The notes: generated by a model from the sequence alone, not told the origin. 64,000 bases of DNA from Oscillospiraceae bacterium (GCA_902792905.1 CADBBH010000002.1:1-64000), one strand, 5' to 3'. Positions 7,415-15,646 are shown, counted from the stretch's first letter. Made by a program: numbers and translations.

Positions 7415-7538
7415 CTCCCTTTTCCCATTTGGAAACGGCTTGAAATGATATGCCGAGCTTGTCGGCAAGTTCTTTTTGGGTAAGGTCTTTAGATTTGCGT
7501 AGATTTCTTATATAATTGCCAATTTTTAGATAATCCAT
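7401..7538 (-). pseudogene. XRE regulator truncated by the transposon insertion (5' part)
   Basis: Reads MDYLKIGNYIRNLRKSKD, then LTQKELADKLGISFQAVSKWE, a classic XRE helix-turn-helix. After that the frame enters the transposon end and stops after 45 residues at 7401. If 5-7420 is removed, the codons run SKW-E-T-G across the join, the normal XRE consensus, so the rest of the gene should lie left of base 1. The start ATG 7538 is preceded by a long GGAGGAAGGA site. Upstream on the minus strand is a TATAAT -10 box in AT-rich DNA. The interruption falls in the recognition-helix region, so DNA binding should be lost. Confidence 0.88.
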
Positions 7539-7706
7539 TTTGCATTCCTTCCTCCATATTTTATTTAGATTGATTATATACTATATTAAAATCTAATATA
7601 AGTAAATAAGCGAATTGTTGAATAAAATCAAACTGAAGTTGAATTAGTGCTTGTGCCCATTTTAAATTTAAGCTATTCCTCTTCCAATAGAGGAACAAAA
7701 AGAAAA

Positions 7707-7739
7707 GCCGCAATCCCTTGTGAATTAAAGGATTGCGGC
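7707..7739 (-). terminator. Intrinsic terminator of the ABC exporter operon
   Basis: GCCGCAATCC (7707-7716) pairs perfectly with GGATTGCGGC (7730-7739). Read on the minus strand it is followed by TTTTCTTTTTG. It lies 77 bp after the stop of the last gene of the operon. One arm belongs to the 55-bp direct repeat at 7729-7783. Confidence 0.75.
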
Positions 7740-7783
7740 AATTGCGCGATTGGATGATACCACGATTTACTCCAAAAATGAAA
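7729..7783 (+). repeat. 55-bp direct repeat, left copy
   Basis: Matches 14750-14804 in the same orientation: 15 identical bases (AGGATTGCGGCAATT), nine mostly different bases, then 31 identical bases starting GATGATACCACGATTTACTC and ending in GAAA (49 of 55 overall). The similarity stops sharply after GAAA in both copies. The two copies bracket the ABC exporter/two-component module. Confidence 0.8.
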
Positions 7784-7815
7784 CGGAGAATGATTTTGTT
7801 CTTACAATAAAACTA

Positions 7816-9495
7816 TCAAAGCATTTCTTCATCTTTTTTTCGTTTTTTCGCCGAATAAACCATCATTATTATTCCAGCCGCAAGTCCACCGCCGAACACA
7901 AATCCGACTAGGATAAACACCCACCAAAAGGGGTTTTTATTAGATTCATCTTTCTCTTCTAAATCAGTAACTGCGACTTTTTCTTGAATAACGGTTGATA
8001 CATCAACGGGAATTGAATAACAGCTACCATACTCATCCTCATAACTAATGGTTATTATTCCTTTTGATTTACCAGTGGTGTCAGAGTCGGCTCTTAAGTT
8101 CCCGCTTGCAACTTTGGTATCACCGGGACTTATATCACCCACTAATATATCACCGCCGGATTGCAGGTTCTCAATTTCAAATGAAACAGTACAATTAGAA
8201 AGGACACTTTTCCCGGTATTCATTAGATTAATCGACACTGATGCGCTTTCTCCCTGTATAACTTTAACCGGCAATACAGCGCCGCTGTAACTCAGATCTG
8301 CACTCTGTTTCACATCAAGTCGGATTATATCTGAAGACGAATAAGTTGTTTTGTTTTGATCCTCATAGGTTGCAGAGAAGGTAATGGCATGTTCTCCTAC
8401 TTTTGCTGTATGAGAAGCTTTTACAGTTGTTTTCCAAGAAAAACTGTTTCCGGGATTTATAACAGGAACATATAGCGTTCCCGTTCCATCGGGTTTTATT
8501 TCTCCGGTTTCGTCCACAATAGAAAATTTAATGTTCGATATTTGTTTATGATTGTGTGTATTTTTGACCGTTATTGTTAATGCTTTTGATTCGTCCGGTA
8601 AAACAAATCCGTCTTCAACCCTATAATTTGTGACCATAAGTTTTGGTTCAGACGAGTTTACTGTTGTTTCAGCTTTGTTTGAATCTGTTTCGGGAAGAAC
8701 TATTACCGCTGTATCCGAGGATGTGAATTGTTCACCTGCGCTGTTTTCATACTCACTGCTGACAGTCAATAAGCATCTTCCACCGTGTTTCATGTCAATT
8801 TTGAGCGGTACAGACCAAGTATACGAACTATTAACAGGTATTATGTCGATAAAAATTGACAAAGCTTTTTCAGGAGAAAACGCACCTGATTCATCTGTTA
8901 ATCTTACTTTGATATTTTTAACAGATTCATTTGAAGATTTATTTTCGAGAATTAAGTTTAAAATGATCCTGCCACCCTGTACAGCTTCACCTTCAATACT
9001 GTAATCGGAAAGCATGAGAATAGGTTTTTCATTAGAATTTTCAGTGCTTTCTATTTTTTTTGGCACATAAACAGTCAAAGTGTCTGAAGATGAATACTGA
9101 ATATCATTATCATCCTCATAACTTATGCTAACAGAAATTCCCGAATAATCGCCGGGATAATTATCTTTAACCCTAAACCGTTTTATTGTTGTTACAGATG
9201 TGTTTCCGGGAATTGCCTCTATATAAGAGGAATCAACCTCTGCCGGTATTATCCCATCATCAATAGAAGCATATGTAATTTTTATATTTTTTACATTTTT
9301 TTCGCTGCTTTTGTTTGTTATTTCAAGTTCCAAAGAAAACGCAGAACCCGGGTACACAATGCCAATCACTTTATAATCTGTAACCATGAGTCTTGGCGTT
9401 GAATCTGAAAATTCGCTGTCAGTTTCCGCAAACGCCTGAAATGAAAGAATAACGATTATTGCATAACATAACAGCGCTTTAAAAGTTGCTTTCAT
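7816..9495 (-). CDS. Secreted, membrane-anchored multi-repeat protein of the ABC module
   Basis: A 559-residue cell-surface protein. It has an N-terminal signal peptide (hydrophobic residues 5-22, AFA cleavage context). Three related beta-type repeats of about 130 residues each begin PxLMVTDYKV, PILMLSDYSI and PKLMVTNYRV and include ITNKSSEKNVKNIKI-like strands. A fourth, divergent domain follows, then one transmembrane helix (about 530-550) and a KKRKKDEE tail. The repeats resemble CARDB/COG1361 S-layer-like adhesion modules. It ends the operon, five bases after the permease, and may be an extracytoplasmic partner of that FtsX-like exporter, as accessory proteins are in MacB-type systems. 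The substrate is unknown. The DNA is clearly more AT-rich than the backbone genes. Confidence 0.75.
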   Translation of the reverse strand: MKATFKALLCYAIIVILSFQAFAETDSEFSDSTPRLMVTDYKVIGIVYPGSAFSLELEITNKSSEKNVKNIKITYASIDDGIIPAEVDSSYIEAIPGNTSVTTIKRFRVKDNYPGDYSGISVSISYEDDNDIQYSSSDTLTVYVPKKIESTENSNEKPILMLSDYSIEGEAVQGGRIILNLILENKSSNESVKNIKVRLTDESGAFSPEKALSIFIDIIPVNSSYTWSVPLKIDMKHGGRCLLTVSSEYENSAGEQFTSSDTAVIVLPETDSNKAETTVNSSEPKLMVTNYRVEDGFVLPDESKALTITVKNTHNHKQISNIKFSIVDETGEIKPDGTGTLYVPVINPGNSFSWKTTVKASHTAKVGEHAITFSATYEDQNKTTYSSSDIIRLDVKQSADLSYSGAVLPVKVIQGESASVSINLMNTGKSVLSNCTVSFEIENLQSGGDILVGDISPGDTKVASGNLRADSDTTGKSKGIITISYEDEYGSCYSIPVDVSTVIQEKVAVTDLEEKDESNKNPFWWVFILVGFVFGGGLAAGIIMMVYSAKKRKKDEEML

Positions 9496-9500
9496 TTATA

Positions 9501-12326
9501 TTACAGCTCCCTTATGTTTTCAACAACAGAATGTTTAATCTGCTTTTTGATTTGTCTGTATAAATTGAATGAACAAACTGCAAATGTTAATACAGCGAAT
9601 AACAGTGAAGGCCATAATATAAATCTCATATCGGTATTTGAATTATAAACAGTGTTGTTTACGATTACTATACAAAAATGGACAAGTGAGTATGCTGACA
9701 ATCCTCCAATAATACCTATACCGAAAGTTCTCAGCAATTGTAAAATGTATGATTTCGTAATATCAGATGATGAGGCACCCACAGCACGCAATGTGCCAAT
9801 CTGTCTTTTTTCATCTCGGATTCTTGAACCTGTTGAACTCGAAATAAGACTTGACACTATAACAAAAAGGATAATAATGAGCGACAAGTATCCTGTGATT
9901 AAAAGCCGTTCACCTTTTTCCAAGTCTTTTTTATATGAGTATAAAGACGAATATGTTTTATCAGTGCCGGATGTTTCTGATTCGATTTCTCGCGTTACGA
10001 TTTCATCTATTTCGTCTGTACACGGACATACCAATTTGATTTCAGCTGATACGCTTCGTTCCGGAAAGCCCATTGAAGCTAATCCGCTGTTTGTGGTAAT
10101 AAAAGAACAGTTTTGAGGATATGGCGAGTCTATATCAGAGACCATGTTTACAATCGCACCTATTCTTATTTGTTTTGTATAATTCTTGGCTTCATCTGAA
10201 AACAGGGCCAAATAGTTTACTCCTTCTTCGCCGGGATATTTATCGAAAACTGCTGAAATAGTTATTATATCGCCAACGGCTATATCATTTTTAACAGTTC
10301 CGATTATCTTGCTGGTTTTTTCATTTCGCCTTTTTTTGCTCATTTTATCATAACGAACAGCTCCGGAACTGATAAATGTTCGCTCTCCCGCATTGTCATC
10401 GGCATTTAAGGTTGACCAATCAATACGCAACGCGCTTTCTTCCGGAACATATAGTATTACCTCGTCGCCGGAGTTGATTCTATCAATATTGATTTTACCG
10501 GCAATAAGATTCTCTTTCTGATTGAGAATGTATTTATCATCAAGCGCGAGCAAATCGGTGTTAAAATGATAATCAGGGTATCCGAACTTGGTTCTTGCCT
10601 GCTCAGCCATAATATAATCCGGGGCATTTGAATCAGTTGACTCGGCGTTGTATTTCAAAAAGAAATCAATGTAATTATTAAGAGATATTTCATCAGGATT
10701 AAAAGCAGAAGAAGGTATTTCGGCATCGAAGCTGTCATTTTTATATAAATCAATAATGTTGTAGTGCTTTTCCGGCAATGCAGTTATTCTGATAAGTTGA
10801 CTGACGGAAATACTTTTAATATATGGAACAGATAAAAGTTCGTTAATGGCATTTGCCGAAATGCCGTAATCACCGTTTTTATCTGCGCAATTTGAATACC
10901 CGTCATCTATTTTATAGTTTTGATAGATTTTGTAATCATAATCATAATTTATATCGTTTTTGTGAAACGAATACTCAATAAAAGCCATACCCAATGAGCA
11001 GATAATTACAGAAACTGTCAGTATAACACTCAAAGCTATTGATGTTCCTTTGCTTATCATTATTTGTCTTGAAGATATTAGTAAAGGAAACCTGTATTCT
11101 TTTTTAGAGTGTAAGCGTTTGTTTTTAATTCTTCGCACTGTATCGATATCTCTTATTGCTTGCATCGGCGATATCCGTGAAGCCGAAGCAAGCGGAATTA
11201 TTGCAGCTGTCATTACAACTATAACGCCTGAAACAGCACATACAAAAGCGGTCCACATTTTGGGGCGAAATATCATATCGCCTCCGATAAGATATATAAT
11301 GCCTTTTACAGAGAAATATGATATCAGAATACTTAAAGGAGCTGAGATAATGGATATAATAAAAGCTTCTCTTATGAATATGCTTATTATTTGTTTCCTT
11401 GTCGCTCCCACCGCACGGTAAAGTCCAATCTGTTTTTTTCTTTCTTTTAAATTTGTGTTGAAAGAGTTAATAATCCCAACACAAGATGCAAAAACAAGGA
11501 CGGCATCAAGAATTACAGCGAGCATATTTGTTGTAATAATAGAGCTCCCGGCTCTGGATATATCTTGTGAAGTTATTATAAATCCGTCGTTGGCAGAGTA
11601 TACATTGTTCATTTCATCAAGTGCATCAGTATAGGCCTTGTTTCCTTTAGTAACAGTGACCTTGACATATGCAATTGTTCTCTCCTTTCCGCCGGCCTCT
11701 ATCAGTTCTTCTTCGCTCACTATGGCTGCCGGAACAGCAAAATTATAAAAAGGTGAATACGCCCATATGTTGCTTCTTTTATTTTCAAGAATACCAACGA
11801 GTGTATAGGCTTTTTTAATAGTTTTTTCAGAATAATTAACTCCGTCAGAAGTGTTAAAATTAAATGTGATTTTATCCCCGGGAACAGCATTTATTCTCAG
11901 CCTTAAAAGCGCATCTGCTTCAACAGCTATTTCGCCTGATTTTTCAGGCATTCTTCCTTCCAAAACACTATGATAAGCCAGTTTCTTTCCGCCTTCATCA
12001 TATTTTGCTACACAAAATCCGCGGCTTTCGTTGTCATTGGTATAGCACTTGCCTAAAATATATGCATACCCATAGTCAGAAAAAGTGTTGTTTGCTTTCA
12101 ATTCTTCTATACGCGATTTATCATTGACATTGGTTATTATCAGATCTTGTGTTCCAATCGAGCGGTACGTAAGCTCACGAGCTGAAGTTATATAACTTGA
12201 AATAAAGAATATAATACCGGATGAAAAAGTCATCGCAAGTATAATGCCTATAACTATCAAAGTGTACTGTGATTTTCTTGTTATGAGATTTCCGATAGCA
12301 AGACGATTAATTGTCAGCTTTTTCAT
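9501..12326 (-). CDS. FtsX-family ABC transporter permease (double FtsX domain)
   Basis: A 941-residue membrane component of a MacB/LolCDE-type ABC system. There is an N-terminal transmembrane helix (about 18-42) and an extracytoplasmic domain. A first FtsX block (about 265-390) includes FNTNLKERKKQIGLYRAVGATRKQI, split here by the coupling motif. A fifth helix region lies near 425-450, with a second large external domain. A C-terminal FtsX block (about 810-930) carries RDEKRQIGTLRAVGASSSDI. Such permeases usually do not import nutrients; they extrude or sense peptides, antibiotics or envelope components. The gene overlaps the ATPase gene by 20 bp, so translation is coupled. The two-component genes are divergent. 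Confidence 0.88.
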   Translation of the reverse strand: MKKLTINRLAIGNLITRKSQYTLIVIGIILAMTFSSGIIFFISSYITSARELTYRSIGTQDLIITNVNDKSRIEELKANNTFSDYGYAYILGKCYTNDNESRGFCVAKYDEGGKKLAYHSVLEGRMPEKSGEIAVEADALLRLRINAVPGDKITFNFNTSDGVNYSEKTIKKAYTLVGILENKRSNIWAYSPFYNFAVPAAIVSEEELIEAGGKERTIAYVKVTVTKGNKAYTDALDEMNNVYSANDGFIITSQDISRAGSSIITTNMLAVILDAVLVFASCVGIINSFNTNLKERKKQIGLYRAVGATRKQIISIFIREAFIISIISAPLSILISYFSVKGIIYLIGGDMIFRPKMWTAFVCAVSGVIVVMTAAIIPLASASRISPMQAIRDIDTVRRIKNKRLHSKKEYRFPLLISSRQIMISKGTSIALSVILTVSVIICSLGMAFIEYSFHKNDINYDYDYKIYQNYKIDDGYSNCADKNGDYGISANAINELLSVPYIKSISVSQLIRITALPEKHYNIIDLYKNDSFDAEIPSSAFNPDEISLNNYIDFFLKYNAESTDSNAPDYIMAEQARTKFGYPDYHFNTDLLALDDKYILNQKENLIAGKINIDRINSGDEVILYVPEESALRIDWSTLNADDNAGERTFISSGAVRYDKMSKKRRNEKTSKIIGTVKNDIAVGDIITISAVFDKYPGEEGVNYLALFSDEAKNYTKQIRIGAIVNMVSDIDSPYPQNCSFITTNSGLASMGFPERSVSAEIKLVCPCTDEIDEIVTREIESETSGTDKTYSSLYSYKKDLEKGERLLITGYLSLIIILFVIVSSLISSSTGSRIRDEKRQIGTLRAVGASSSDITKSYILQLLRTFGIGIIGGLSAYSLVHFCIVIVNNTVYNSNTDMRFILWPSLLFAVLTFAVCSFNLYRQIKKQIKHSVVENIREL

Positions 12327-13020
12327 TATTATTCTCCAAAATTAAATATTTACTGTCTCTTATTATTTTTCCGTCTTCAATTGATAAAATTCTGTCCGCT
12401 TGCTCTGCAATATGAATATCATGAGTTACAAGAATAAGCGTAATACCAAACTCTCGGCTTACATATTTCAGTAAAGAGATAACTTCTTTCCCACTTTTGC
12501 CGTCAAGGTTTCCGGTCGGTTCATCTGCAAAAAGAATTGAAGGTTTATTTGCAAGCGCCCTGGCTAATGCAAATCTCTGTTGCTGTCCGCCGCTCATAGT
12601 TGACGGAAGATGTTCCAGACGATCTTTTATTCCCAGTACATCAATAAGGTTGTTTATATAGTCCTCATCAGGTTTCTTTTTATCGAGCATAACAGGAAGA
12701 ATAATGTTTTCGTACCCTGTTAATTCAGCAACTAAATTGTACGCTTGAAACACAAAACCGAACCGTCTTCGCCGAAGCACCGAAAGTTGATTATCGTTGT
12801 ATTTGGATAGCTTTTTGCCGTTATATAACACCTCTCCGTCGGTTGCTTTTTCCAACGAAGATATCAGATGAAGAAATGTAGACTTTCCGGAACCGCTTGG
12901 GCCGGTTATTGCGCAGAATTCTCCTTGCTCAAATTGTATTGTAATACCATCAACGGCGCAGGTCTTGTTCTCTCCGCTTAGATACTCTTTTCTTAAATCA
13001 ATACATTCCAATATTGTCAT
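12307..13020 (-). CDS. ABC transporter ATP-binding protein (MacB/LolD type)
   Basis: A 237-residue ATPase that powers the FtsX-like permease downstream. Walker A GPSGSGKS lies at residues 40-47. The Q-loop context is VFQAYNLVAELTGYENI, the signature is MSGGQQQR, and Walker B is ILFADEPTGNLDG followed by the H-loop LVTHD. The LVAELTGYENIILP segment is typical of LolD/MacB ATPases. It is the first gene of the minus-strand operon; ATG 13020 is preceded by GGATGG-like purines. Its promoter region faces the response-regulator promoter and includes a CTTACAAAA inverted repeat. Confidence 0.93.
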   Translation of the reverse strand: MTILECIDLRKEYLSGENKTCAVDGITIQFEQGEFCAITGPSGSGKSTFLHLISSLEKATDGEVLYNGKKLSKYNDNQLSVLRRRRFGFVFQAYNLVAELTGYENIILPVMLDKKKPDEDYINNLIDVLGIKDRLEHLPSTMSGGQQQRFALARALANKPSILFADEPTGNLDGKSGKEVISLLKYVSREFGITLILVTHDIHIAEQADRILSIEDGKIIRDSKYLILENNNEKADN

Positions 13021-13067
13021 TTAAAACCATCCTTTCACTTTTGCTGGTTTTATTTTACCATAAACCT

Positions 13068-13105
13068 CTTACAAAAAGGTGACTTTAACATTAAGATTTT
13101 GTAAG
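13068..13105. promoter_or_regulatory. Inverted repeat between the ABC operon and the two-component genes
   Basis: CTTACAAAA (13068-13076) and TTTTGTAAG (13097-13105) form a perfect 9-bp inverted repeat with a 20-bp spacer. On the minus strand the near half-site overlaps the expected -35 region of the ABC operon (a TAAAAT -10 lies near 13055), a position suited to activation by the adjacent OmpR-type regulator. Confidence 0.5.
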
Positions 13106-13119
13106 ACAATGATATTAAA

Positions 13120-13148
13120 TTGACTTTCTGTTGATTGTTTGTCATAAT
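13120..13148 (+). promoter_or_regulatory. Promoter of the two-component genes
   Basis: TTGACT (13120-13125), 17 bp, CATAAT (13143-13148), 23 bp before the response-regulator start codon. Confidence 0.6.
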
Positions 13149-13171
13149 TTTATAATAAAGGAGTGAATCAT

Positions 13172-13828
13172 ATGCCATATGATATTCTTATAATTGAAGA
13201 TGACGTTTTTATTTGTGATGCACTTAGTATGCTTTTACAAAAAGAAGGACATAATATTGACACGGCAAATACTGTTGTATCAGCTGATCTAAAGATAAAT
13301 CAAAGCCAATATGACCTGCTTATACTCGATAATCTTCTGCCTGACGGAAAAGGGTTTGATTTATGCCGAAAAATACGTGCAAAAGAGGATTTGACTCCAA
13401 TAATTATTATTACTGCTTGTGATGATGAAGCTCAGATTATTGAAGGTCTTGAGGCCGGAGCTGATGATTATATTACGAAACCATTCAGCACAAAAGTATT
13501 GTTTTCAAGAATCAAAGCCGTTCTTCGTCGCAACAAACAATCCGGGTATTATTCCGCAGGATTCGCTGTTGATTATGCCAATATGACTGTGAAAAAAGAC
13601 GGGCAAAACATTATGCTGACACCGACAGAATTTCGATTGCTTAATGTGCTTTTAAAAAACAAGGGAGTAATCGTTACAAGAGATTCTCTTTTGAAAGAAA
13701 TATGGGACGATTATGAATACTATATTGATAACAATACCCTTAGTGTTCATATGAGCAGACTTAGGGAAAAAATCGGGTCTGAGAACATTTCAACCATCCG
13801 AGGCGTTGGTTACAGATGGGAGGACTAG
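13172..13828 (+). CDS. OmpR-family response regulator
   Basis: A 218-residue transcription regulator. The receiver domain has the acidic pocket IIEDD (residues 7-11), the phospho-acceptor Asp53 in LLILDNLLPDG, a Thr switch residue (IIITACDD) and the conserved Lys in YITKPFS. The C-terminal winged helix has LTPTEFRLLNVLLKNKG...SRDSLLKEIW...TLSVHMSRLREKIG and GVGYRWED. ATG 13172 is used because AAAGGAG ends eight bases before it; an upstream GTG overlaps this site. The gene is nearly fused to the kinase gene (one base between stop and start). Likely targets are the divergent ABC operon and its own promoter. Confidence 0.93.
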   Translation: MPYDILIIEDDVFICDALSMLLQKEGHNIDTANTVVSADLKINQSQYDLLILDNLLPDGKGFDLCRKIRAKEDLTPIIIITACDDEAQIIEGLEAGADDYITKPFSTKVLFSRIKAVLRRNKQSGYYSAGFAVDYANMTVKKDGQNIMLTPTEFRLLNVLLKNKGVIVTRDSLLKEIWDDYEYYIDNNTLSVHMSRLREKIGSENISTIRGVGYRWED

Positions 13829-13829
13829 C

Positions 13830-14741
13830 ATGTCTATAATAGAAACTGTCTTTCTGACTACAACTGTTATTTTGCTTTTATCTACTGTTATCTTCGTATG
13901 CAAGTATATTAACGAAAGAAAAAAGCAACGAGAACTTAATAAGATGATTTCTGACTTTATGGCCAGTGGGGAATTGATTGAAATCAGTTTAAAGGAGGAT
14001 GACTTTTCTTGCCTTCAAAACAGTGTAGCAGAGTTGCAAAACAAACTTATAGCTGAAAAGAAGAATTTAGTCAAAGAAATAAATTCAGGTAAAGATTTAA
14101 TTGCAGATATATCTCATCAACTTAAAACTCCTATCGCGGGGCTCAGAATATATTGTGAAATGGATAACACTGAAGGAAATTGTCCTAATGCTGTTAAAGA
14201 ACTTCAGCTTATTTCAAAAATGGAGCAATTAATCGCAAATCTTCTGCACTTGGAAAAAATACGTTCAAATGTGCCCGAAATGCACTTTGAAAACTATGAA
14301 ATCAGTCAGATTATCTCCGATGCTGCTTCCGAAATAAAGCTGTTGTTTCCTGAAAGAAACATAATTGTAACCGGTAATGCAAATGTCAGATGTGATAAGG
14401 ATTATATGTCAGAAGCAATAGAAAACATAGTTAAAAATGCAGCTGAACACACAGAAAAGAACGGAACAATCACTATCGAAACAACGCAGGTAGATAACGC
14501 TGTTATAATAACCATAGAAGACAACGGCTGCGGAGTTTCGGAAAATCAGATTGATTCTCTTTTCAAAAGATTCTGCAAAACTGATAATTCTTCGCCATAC
14601 AGTTCCGGCTTGGGATTGGCTATATCAAGAGCTATAATTGAAAAACACCATGGTATTATATTCGCAGAAAACGGACAGCAAGGTCTGAAAATTACTATTT
14701 GCATACCCATTATTGATGCAATTGTTAAACTGGATAATTAA
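13830..14741 (+). CDS. Sensor histidine kinase with one N-terminal membrane segment
   Basis: A 303-residue membrane kinase. A single hydrophobic segment (residues 5-26) is followed by a short cytosolic linker and the HisKA box DISHQLKTPI with phospho-acceptor His96. The HATPase domain shows the N box (AIENIVKNAAEHT), G1 (DNGCGVSE), F box (LFKRFCK) and G2 (SSGLGLAISRAI). There is no external sensor domain, so the signal may arrive through the membrane or from the ABC permease, as in BceS-like kinases that sense through their transporter. Those kinases usually have two helices, and only one is seen here. The start has a GGGAGG site inside the previous gene. Confidence 0.9.
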   Translation: MSIIETVFLTTTVILLLSTVIFVCKYINERKKQRELNKMISDFMASGELIEISLKEDDFSCLQNSVAELQNKLIAEKKNLVKEINSGKDLIADISHQLKTPIAGLRIYCEMDNTEGNCPNAVKELQLISKMEQLIANLLHLEKIRSNVPEMHFENYEISQIISDAASEIKLLFPERNIIVTGNANVRCDKDYMSEAIENIVKNAAEHTEKNGTITIETTQVDNAVIITIEDNGCGVSENQIDSLFKRFCKTDNSSPYSSGLGLAISRAIIEKHHGIIFAENGQQGLKITICIPIIDAIVKLDN

Positions 14742-14749
14742 AAATATAT

Positions 14750-14804
14750 AGGATTGCGGCAATTATGCTGTGAGATGATACCACGATTTACTCCAAAAAT
14801 GAAA
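14750..14804 (+). repeat. 55-bp direct repeat, right copy
   Basis: Matches 7729-7783 (49 of 55 bases, mismatches confined to nine central bases). It lies nine bases after the kinase stop codon and next to the toxin-antitoxin terminator. Unlike the left copy it does not form a hairpin with its flank. Confidence 0.8.
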
Positions 14805-14805
14805 A

Positions 14806-14829
14806 GAGCCGGGGCAAAGGCCTCGGCTC
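14806..14829 (-). terminator. Terminator of the toxin-antitoxin operon
   Basis: GAGCCGGGG (14806-14814) pairs with CCTCGGCTC (14821-14829), with one G-U type pair. On the minus strand it is followed by TTTTCATTTTTGG. Confidence 0.7.
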
Positions 14830-14860
14830 AACTTGGATTTATGGTTTGTTATAGTTATAA

Positions 14861-15136
14861 TTATGCCACCGAAACAGTAAGCTTCAAGCCGAGCGGCTGA
14901 AGAAGTTTAATCAACGTCTCGACATTGGGAGTAGTCTTGAAAGTTTCAATTCTTGCAACAGAAGATTGCGGAATGCCGCAGAGCTCCGCAAGATCTCTCT
15001 GACTTAATCCCATTTCATTTCTCTTATCAATTATAGCGCTGACGATTGAAGCAAGTGCTTCAATTTCTTCAATTTCTTTTTTTGATACTTCATCAGTGCC
15101 TTTAACGTGATTTTTATAATCTTCCCATGTTCTCAT
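14861..15136 (-). CDS. HigA-like XRE antitoxin
   Basis: A 91-residue DNA-binding antitoxin. A helical N-terminus is followed by a helix-turn-helix (LSQRDLAELCGIPQSSVARIET) and the segment TTPNVETLIKLLQPLGLKL, common in HigA/RelB-XRE antitoxins encoded after a Gp49-type toxin. Its start overlaps the toxin stop by four bases (ATGA), so translation is coupled. It is expected to bind both the toxin and the palindrome in the operon promoter. Confidence 0.88.
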   Translation of the reverse strand: MRTWEDYKNHVKGTDEVSKKEIEEIEALASIVSAIIDKRNEMGLSQRDLAELCGIPQSSVARIETFKTTPNVETLIKLLQPLGLKLTVSVA

Positions 15137-15501
15137 TTTGAAGTCTCCTTTCTTGACAGATAATCTGCCCTTTCACTTTTTGCTTTTTCTATCTCGCGCG
15201 GAGGAGTTTTCTGAGTTTTCTTTCTGAAATGATGCAATAAAACAAAAGTATCTTCCTCAAAGAAAAAGTACAGCACACGATTGTTTCCGGGGCGCAGCTC
15301 CCAAATTCCGTCATCAAGATGCTTGGTTATTTTCTCGGGCAGGTATGTTCCGTTGTTTTGCAGCAGTTCAATGTAAAAGGTTATTTGCTTATACTGTATA
15401 CGCAAATCCTTATTGCCTTCGGATTTAAGCCTGAGAGATTCAAGAAACTCCCAGAGCTCGGATTCTCCTTTGGCATTTTCATAGAATTCGATTTTAAACA
15501 T
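15133..15501 (-). CDS. HigB/RelE-superfamily toxin (phage Gp49-like)
   Basis: A 122-residue probable mRNA interferase. It shows the Gp49-like pattern: FKIEFYENAKGESELWEFLESL, KITKHLDDGIWELRPGNNRVLYFF (the conserved LR-RVLYF strand) and VLLHHFRKKTQKTP, ending in a basic tail. Toxins of this family cut mRNA at the ribosome and are neutralized by the XRE antitoxin encoded next, here 4 bp overlapping. The toxin-first order is typical for HigBA. No inactivating change is visible. Confidence 0.88.
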   Translation of the reverse strand: MFKIEFYENAKGESELWEFLESLRLKSEGNKDLRIQYKQITFYIELLQNNGTYLPEKITKHLDDGIWELRPGNNRVLYFFFEEDTFVLLHHFRKKTQKTPPREIEKAKSERADYLSRKETSK

Positions 15502-15530
15502 AAATTATCCTTTCCTGCTTTTCCGCTGTT

Positions 15531-15559
15531 ATGATAGCATAAATGCTATCAGATGTCAA
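15531..15559 (-). promoter_or_regulatory. Toxin-antitoxin promoter with palindromic operator
   Basis: On the minus strand TTGACA (15559-15554), 17 bp, TATCAT (15536-15531). A perfect palindrome TGATAGCAT-AA-ATGCTATCA (15532-15551) covers the -10 box and spacer, ideal for autorepression by the antitoxin or the complex. Confidence 0.8.
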
Positions 15560-15576
15560 TATCGTTTTACTTTACA

Positions 15577-15646
15577 CTCCAAACATCCTGAGCAACTCTT
15601 TTCTGATTCCGTCCGGGTTCGTATTCGGCTTCGGGCGGATTCTTTT
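15577..15646 (-). pseudogene. Frameshifted copy of the 3' end of the polymerase-like gene
   Basis: About 63 of 69 bases match 18771-18839, the last codons and stop of the gene at 18763-21873. On the minus strand it reads KNPPEAEYEP, then needs a one-base shift (an extra T) to continue DGIRKELLRMFGV and a stop. No upstream coding remains. It is therefore a remnant of a second copy, separated from the intact gene by about 3.1 kb of cargo. Confidence 0.8.

Larger units (their letters stand above)
5..7420. mobile_element. Mobilizable transposon with large serine recombinase, MobV relaxase and ANT(6)
   Basis: The boundaries come from matching ends. Bases 5-24 and the reverse complement of 7395-7414 agree at 17 of 20 positions. 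TTTCCC occurs at the left junction (5-10) and the right junction (7421-7426), as expected for a short serine-recombinase crossover sequence; its central TC/GA fits the GA dinucleotide known for Tn4451-type TnpX. Removing 5-7420 restores an open XRE helix-turn-helix reading frame across the join. The content (recombinase at one end, TnpW-like protein, relaxase, RepA_N, Cys-rich protein, XRE regulator, resistance cargo) fits the Tn4451-like mobilizable class. No transfer machinery is present, so it would need a helper element. The exact ends are uncertain by a few bases because the crossover repeat is shared. Confidence 0.85.

Noticed and set aside
7729-7783. The 55-bp repeat as a leftover coding fragment
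   Set aside because: One frame is open through both copies, but the translation matches nothing I know and there is no start signal, so I treat it as a DNA-level repeat.
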